Below, in pieces: positions 28,778-31,018 of a DNA stretch of 31,018 bases (position 1 is its first letter; each line of letters begins with the position of its first letter). The DNA is from a virus: positions 1 through 31,018 of the IMG/VR virus record IMGVR_UViG_3300020442_003560. One strand, written 5' to 3'. Both the position numbers and the translations under genes were made by a program. Under the pieces are notes generated by a model. The model was not told the origin of the DNA. It was given only the letters and a program-made list of their open reading frames with translations, and did no database searches.

Positions 28778-29131
28778 ATGCCAATCAAAGACAAGGAGAA
28801 GAATAGAGAGTATCAACGTGAATGGGCACGTAAGAATGGTAAGACTAAGAGGAGAAATCAAAGGGGACCAGTGAACCGACAAAAGTTAGTTGATGACGCA
28901 AAATCTAAACCTTGTGTTGTCTGTCGTGTTCAATATCCTGTATGTTGTATGGATCTACATCACGCAGACAACAGTGCTAAAACCGTTAGTATCACAGGGT
29001 TGACAAGGACTGGTCCTTATGATAAACTTAAAGACGAAGTTGATAAATGTGTTCCATTATGTGCCAATTGTCATCGTATGGTTCACGCAGGTCTTAAACA
29101 GTTACCTGATTTAATTTTATTGCCACTCTAG
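28778..29131 (+). CDS. HNH endonuclease, 117 aa
   Basis: A compact HNH enzyme: basic N-terminal half (KDKEKNREYQREWARKNGKT, KRRNQRGPVNRQK), then the zinc knuckle CVVC (Cys46, Cys49), MDLHHAD with His61-His62 as the catalytic pair, and LCANCHRMVHAG with Cys95, Cys98, His99 and His103. All metal and catalytic residues are present. Free-standing HNH genes are mobile and often insert beside tRNA genes; this one lies between tRNA-Leu and tRNA-Thr, and its stop codon overlaps the first 10 bases of tRNA-Thr. It may be a homing endonuclease that spreads the RNA cluster. Confidence 0.83.
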   Translation: MPIKDKEKNREYQREWARKNGKTKRRNQRGPVNRQKLVDDAKSKPCVVCRVQYPVCCMDLHHADNSAKTVSITGLTRTGPYDKLKDEVDKCVPLCANCHRMVHAGLKQLPDLILLPL

Positions 29132-29195
29132 CTCAGCTGGATAGAGCAACGCTTTTGTAAAGCGTAGGTCGTCGGTTCAAGTCCGACGAGTGGCT
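29122..29195 (+). tRNA. tRNA-Thr (anticodon TGT)
   Basis: Acceptor GCCACTC (29122-29128) with GAGTGGC (29188-29194); anticodon arm ACGCT-TTTGTAA-AGCGT; T arm GTCGG-TTCAAGT-CCGAC. The 5' end overlaps the HNH gene's stop codon. CCA is not encoded. Confidence 0.94.
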
Positions 29196-29197
29196 TT

Positions 29198-29265
29198 CCC
29201 TCTTCTGAGGGAATAGGTGACTTTACGAATAGCTTCGGACAGGGGTTCAATTCCCCTCACCTCCA
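29198..29265 (+). ncRNA. ssrA: tmRNA acceptor piece (3' half of a permuted tmRNA)
   Basis: Contains a hairpin CCCTC-TTCT-GAGGG (29198-29211), a linker, the T arm AGGGG-TTCAATT-CCCCT, and the 3' acceptor strand CACCTCC plus discriminator A (29258-29265). It has no D arm and no anticodon, so it is not a tRNA. CACCTCC pairs with GGGGGTG at 29345-29351, including a G.U at position 3, the alanine identity element. Marine Synechococcus and Prochlorococcus have two-piece tmRNA with this order (acceptor half before coding half). The mature 5' end is uncertain, perhaps near 29212. Confidence 0.88.
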
Positions 29266-29269
29266 CTGA

Positions 29270-29341
29270 TCCCAAGTAGCTCAGTGGCAGAGCAGGTGAC
29301 TGTTAATCACTCGGTCGCTGGTTCAAATCCAGCCTTGGGAG
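29270..29341 (+). tRNA. tRNA-Asn (anticodon GTT), inside the tmRNA intervening segment
   Basis: Acceptor TCCCAAG (29270-29276) with CTTGGGA (29334-29340); D arm with AGCTCAGTGGCAGAGC; anticodon arm GGTGA-CTGTTAA-TCACT; T arm GCTGG-TTCAAAT-CCAGC. It lies 4 bases after the acceptor piece and 3 bases before the coding piece. Confidence 0.95.
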
Positions 29342-29344
29342 TAT

Positions 29345-29553
29345 GGGGGTGCCATGGTTTTGACGGGGTATTACGATTGTGACTGAAACCTGCTTGGATA
29401 AGCAAACAACAGATGCAAACACATCTACACCTGCTGCGAATAACATCGTAGCATTCTCCCGTCAGGAAGCCCTTGTTGCTGCCTGACCCTTAGGGGAGAT
29501 GGGGGTTAGACTAGCCTTCTCACCCAAGTAGTCCATGGGGGTGTAATGCCCCC
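29345..29553 (+). ncRNA. ssrA: tmRNA coding piece (5' half of a permuted tmRNA)
   Basis: Begins with the universal tmRNA 5' sequence GGGGGTG-CCATGG-TTTTGACGGGG (acceptor strand and the D-loop-like GGTTTTGACGGG). Hairpins GCTT-GGAT-AAGC and AGATG-CAAAC-ACATCT follow, then the tag reading frame (29436-29486) and a structured tail with GGTTAGACTAGCC and a last hairpin GGGGG-TGTAATG-CCCCC (29537-29553). With the acceptor piece at 29198-29265 it would form a trans-translation RNA that frees stalled ribosomes and tags unfinished proteins, using the host or phage SmpB. The mature 3' end is estimated. Confidence 0.9.
29436..29486 (+). other. tmRNA tag reading frame, ANNIVAFSRQEALVAA
   Basis: Resume codon GCG at 29436 (GCT at 29433 is an alternative) gives ANNIVAFSRQEALVAA followed by TGA. 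It resembles tags of marine cyanobacteria (ANNIV-F-RQ-A-VAA) and keeps the VAA end that ClpXP-type proteases recognise. Confidence 0.85.
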
Positions 29554-29557
29554 TTAT

Positions 29558-29631
29558 GGCTCAGTAGCTCAGTGGATCAGAGCAACTGCCTTCTAAGCAG
29601 TCGGTCGTAGGTTCAAATCCTACCTGAGTCG
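29558..29631 (+). tRNA. tRNA-Arg (anticodon TCT)
   Basis: Acceptor GGCTCAG (29558-29564) with CTGAGTC (29624-29630, one G.U); anticodon arm ACTGC-CTTCTAA-GCAGT; T arm GTAGG-TTCAAAT-CCTAC. It starts 4 bases after the last tmRNA hairpin, so RNase P cutting here may set the tmRNA 3' end. Reads AGA. Confidence 0.94.
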
Positions 29632-29679
29632 TTTTCAACTAAGGTTCAAATCACAACGGTTGTAAAACCCTTAGAACCC

Positions 29680-29710
29680 TTGTAAAATAAAGAGTTTAGT
29701 TGTATAAATA
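29680..29710 (+). promoter_or_regulatory. Late promoter for the large virion gene
   Basis: Exact TATAAATA (29703-29710), with a weak TTGTAA (29680-29685) 17 bases upstream that could also make a sigma70 promoter. The ATG is 36 bases further. Confidence 0.75.
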
Positions 29711-29745
29711 AACTGACGGACGACTACATCCATAGGATAGCAGAT

Positions 29746-31018
29746 ATGGCTTTGACAAGACTTGACAACCTTATTAGTTCAAAAACTGGTAAGTATTTGT
29801 ATGTGTCTCCTGATGACTTTAACGCAAGTGATGAACTTAATAATAGAGGTAATTCACCTGTAAGACCGTTTAAGTCTATTCAGAGAGCATTCCTAGAGAT
29901 CTCAAGATTCTCTTATTTACCTGGTGGACCTGATAACGATAGGTTTGATCAATTCACTGTCATGGTGATGCCTGGTAATCACTATATTGATAACAGACCA
30001 GGTCTTGTAGATGTAGATGGTATTGATGAGTTTGCTTTTGACCAAGCACTAAGTGAGTGGGCAGATAATTCAAACTTAGATATTAAGGATCCTAACAACG
30101 TCCTCTATAAGTTTAACAATACTGAGGGTGGTGCTATCATTCCTCGTGGTTCTTCTATCATTGGTTATGACCTACGTAGAACCATTGTCCGTCCTCTATA
30201 TGTTCCTGATCCTGCTGATCCACTAGAAAAGCGTTCTGCTATCTTCAACGTAACTGGTGGTTGTTATTTCTGGCAGTTTACCATCAAGGATGGTGATCTA
30301 GAACCTTCTTCACCATTATATTCATCTACTGATGGTATTGGTAAAGTTTATAGTCAGACTCCTGCTGATCCATCTGACTGGGGATCTGCTCAACTAACTA
30401 TTCCTAACTTCTCACACCACAAGCTAACTGTATTTGAATATGCAGATAAGCAAGAGTTGGGTCTATACTATAGAAAGGTTGCTAAGGCATTCTCTCAGTA
30501 TCAACCAAACATTGATGATCCAAACGAGTTTGGTGCAAGAATTCAAGAGACCAGAATTGTTGGTCCGCTATCTGACATTCGTTCTATTGAAAGTATCAGA
30601 GTTGATGATAGAACAACAGAACCAACGTTACCAGGATCTACTACAAGGGTAACAGTTACAACAAAGGTAGATCACGCATATTTTAGAAATCAATTTGTTG
30701 CCATTGAAGACAATGGTTTAGATGATGAGATTGATGGAACTTTCTCCATTGATCAAATTGATGAAACAAATGGAAAGGTATTCTCATACCTAATTGAAGG
30801 CACGGTTACTAATCTAGGCAGTAACACTAATCTTATTAGTGGTACAACTTATACCGTAAACTCTAGTCCTGTAGCACTAGGACAGAATGCTAACGTCAAG
30901 GCAGAAGTTGACTCTGTTGAGTCTGCATCTCCATACGTATTCAACTGCTCCATCAGATCTACTTGGGGTATTTGTGGTATCTGGGCAAATGGTTTGAAAG
31001 CCACTGGTTTCAAATCAA
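29746..31018 (+). CDS. Large virion structural protein (tail fibre/baseplate type), N-terminal 424 residues
   Basis: The frame is open from ATG 29746 to the window end, so the 3' part is missing. AGGA lies 10 bases before the ATG. The N-terminus MALTRLDNLISSKTGKYLYV, then SPDDFNASDELNNRGNSPVR and PFKSIQRAFLEISRFSYLPG, matches the start of a large structural protein family of T4-like cyanophages (the xRPFKTIQRA-xEA-RFSY motif). GGAIIPRGSSIIGYDLRRTI and ATPYVFNCSIRSTWGICGIW-like segments suggest a parallel beta-helix, as in tail spikes. It is probably a fibre or baseplate-periphery protein; the exact role is unknown. Confidence 0.85.
   Translation, partial: MALTRLDNLISSKTGKYLYVSPDDFNASDELNNRGNSPVRPFKSIQRAFLEISRFSYLPGGPDNDRFDQFTVMVMPGNHYIDNRPGLVDVDGIDEFAFDQALSEWADNSNLDIKDPNNVLYKFNNTEGGAIIPRGSSIIGYDLRRTIVRPLYVPDPADPLEKRSAIFNVTGGCYFWQFTIKDGDLEPSSPLYSSTDGIGKVYSQTPADPSDWGSAQLTIPNFSHHKLTVFEYADKQELGLYYRKVAKAFSQYQPNIDDPNEFGARIQETRIVGPLSDIRSIESIRVDDRTTEPTLPGSTTRVTVTTKVDHAYFRNQFVAIEDNGLDDEIDGTFSIDQIDETNGKVFSYLIEGTVTNLGSNTNLISGTTYTVNSSPVALGQNANVKAEVDSVESASPYVFNCSIRSTWGICGIWANGLKATGFKS

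Noticed and set aside
29198-29265. A degenerate tRNA or pseudogene
   Set aside because: It lacks D and anticodon arms, and its acceptor strand pairs with the start of the tmRNA coding half downstream, which a decayed tRNA would not do.
29641-29690. tRNA fragment downstream of tRNA-Arg (GGTTCAAAT like a T loop)
   Set aside because: The flanking bases cannot form the T stem or an acceptor stem. CTAAGG and CCTTAG nearby could make a weak hairpin only.

Overview
The window is a stretch of a T4-like (myovirus) cyanophage genome, almost certainly from a phage of marine Synechococcus or Prochlorococcus. Phage markers are gp33, gp32, gp53, gp48, gp4, gp54-like, gp26, gp27 and gp5 homologues together with T4-type late promoters (TATAAATA). 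Cyanobacterial cargo is mixed in: psbD (photosystem II D2), the phycobilin genes pebS and ho1, a CpeT-like protein, a CP12-like protein, phoH, and several small proteins of cyanobacterial type. Genes are tightly packed, A+T-rich and mostly on the + strand.

Layout. 1-2.7 kb: the 3' end of psbD, then small genes including a glutaredoxin, and a leader that matches the glutamine-riboswitch (downstream-peptide) fold ahead of a 55-residue exported protein. 2.8-6.3 kb: small proteins, thyX, a duplicated pair of small proteins, phoH, a PD-(D/E)XK nuclease, gp33 and a DUF1825 protein. 6.3-8.2 kb: a 300-nt structured leader, gp32 (ssDNA-binding protein) and pebS. 8.2-9.2 kb: three small membrane-type proteins. 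9.27-12.39 kb, minus strand: gp4, a probable gp2, gp48 and gp53. 12.4-25.7 kb, plus strand: gp54-like tube initiator, a 2-oxoglutarate oxygenase, gp26, two large tape-measure-like proteins (one with a degenerate M23 domain and an intact T4-type lysozyme domain), gp27, CP12, a gp5 OB-fold protein with Calx-beta domains, and a beta-helical spike protein. 25.7-28.7 kb: an exported barrel-like protein, ho1, a small minus-strand gene, a CpeT-like protein and a nuclease-like protein. 28.66-29.63 kb: an RNA cluster. From 29.75 kb: a large virion protein cut by the window end.

The most striking element is in the RNA cluster. Between tRNA-Thr and tRNA-Arg lie both halves of a circularly permuted two-piece tmRNA: the acceptor half (T arm, ...CACCTCCA) comes first and the coding half (GGGGGTG... 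with the tag ORF ANNIVAFSRQEALVAA) second. The segment between them, which must be removed to separate the two pieces, consists almost entirely of a complete tRNA-Asn. The halves pair through a 7-bp acceptor stem that carries the G3.U70 wobble used for alanylation.

How the parts fit together: PsbD supports host photochemistry; HO1 and PebS convert heme to phycoerythrobilin; the CpeT-like protein may help attach bilin; CP12 would hold back the Calvin cycle; thyX and glutaredoxin feed DNA synthesis; gp33 drives late transcription from the TATAAATA promoters; gp4/2/48/53/54/26/27/5 build the head vertex and baseplate. Identifications rest on reading the sequence and on remembered family features; no database search was run.
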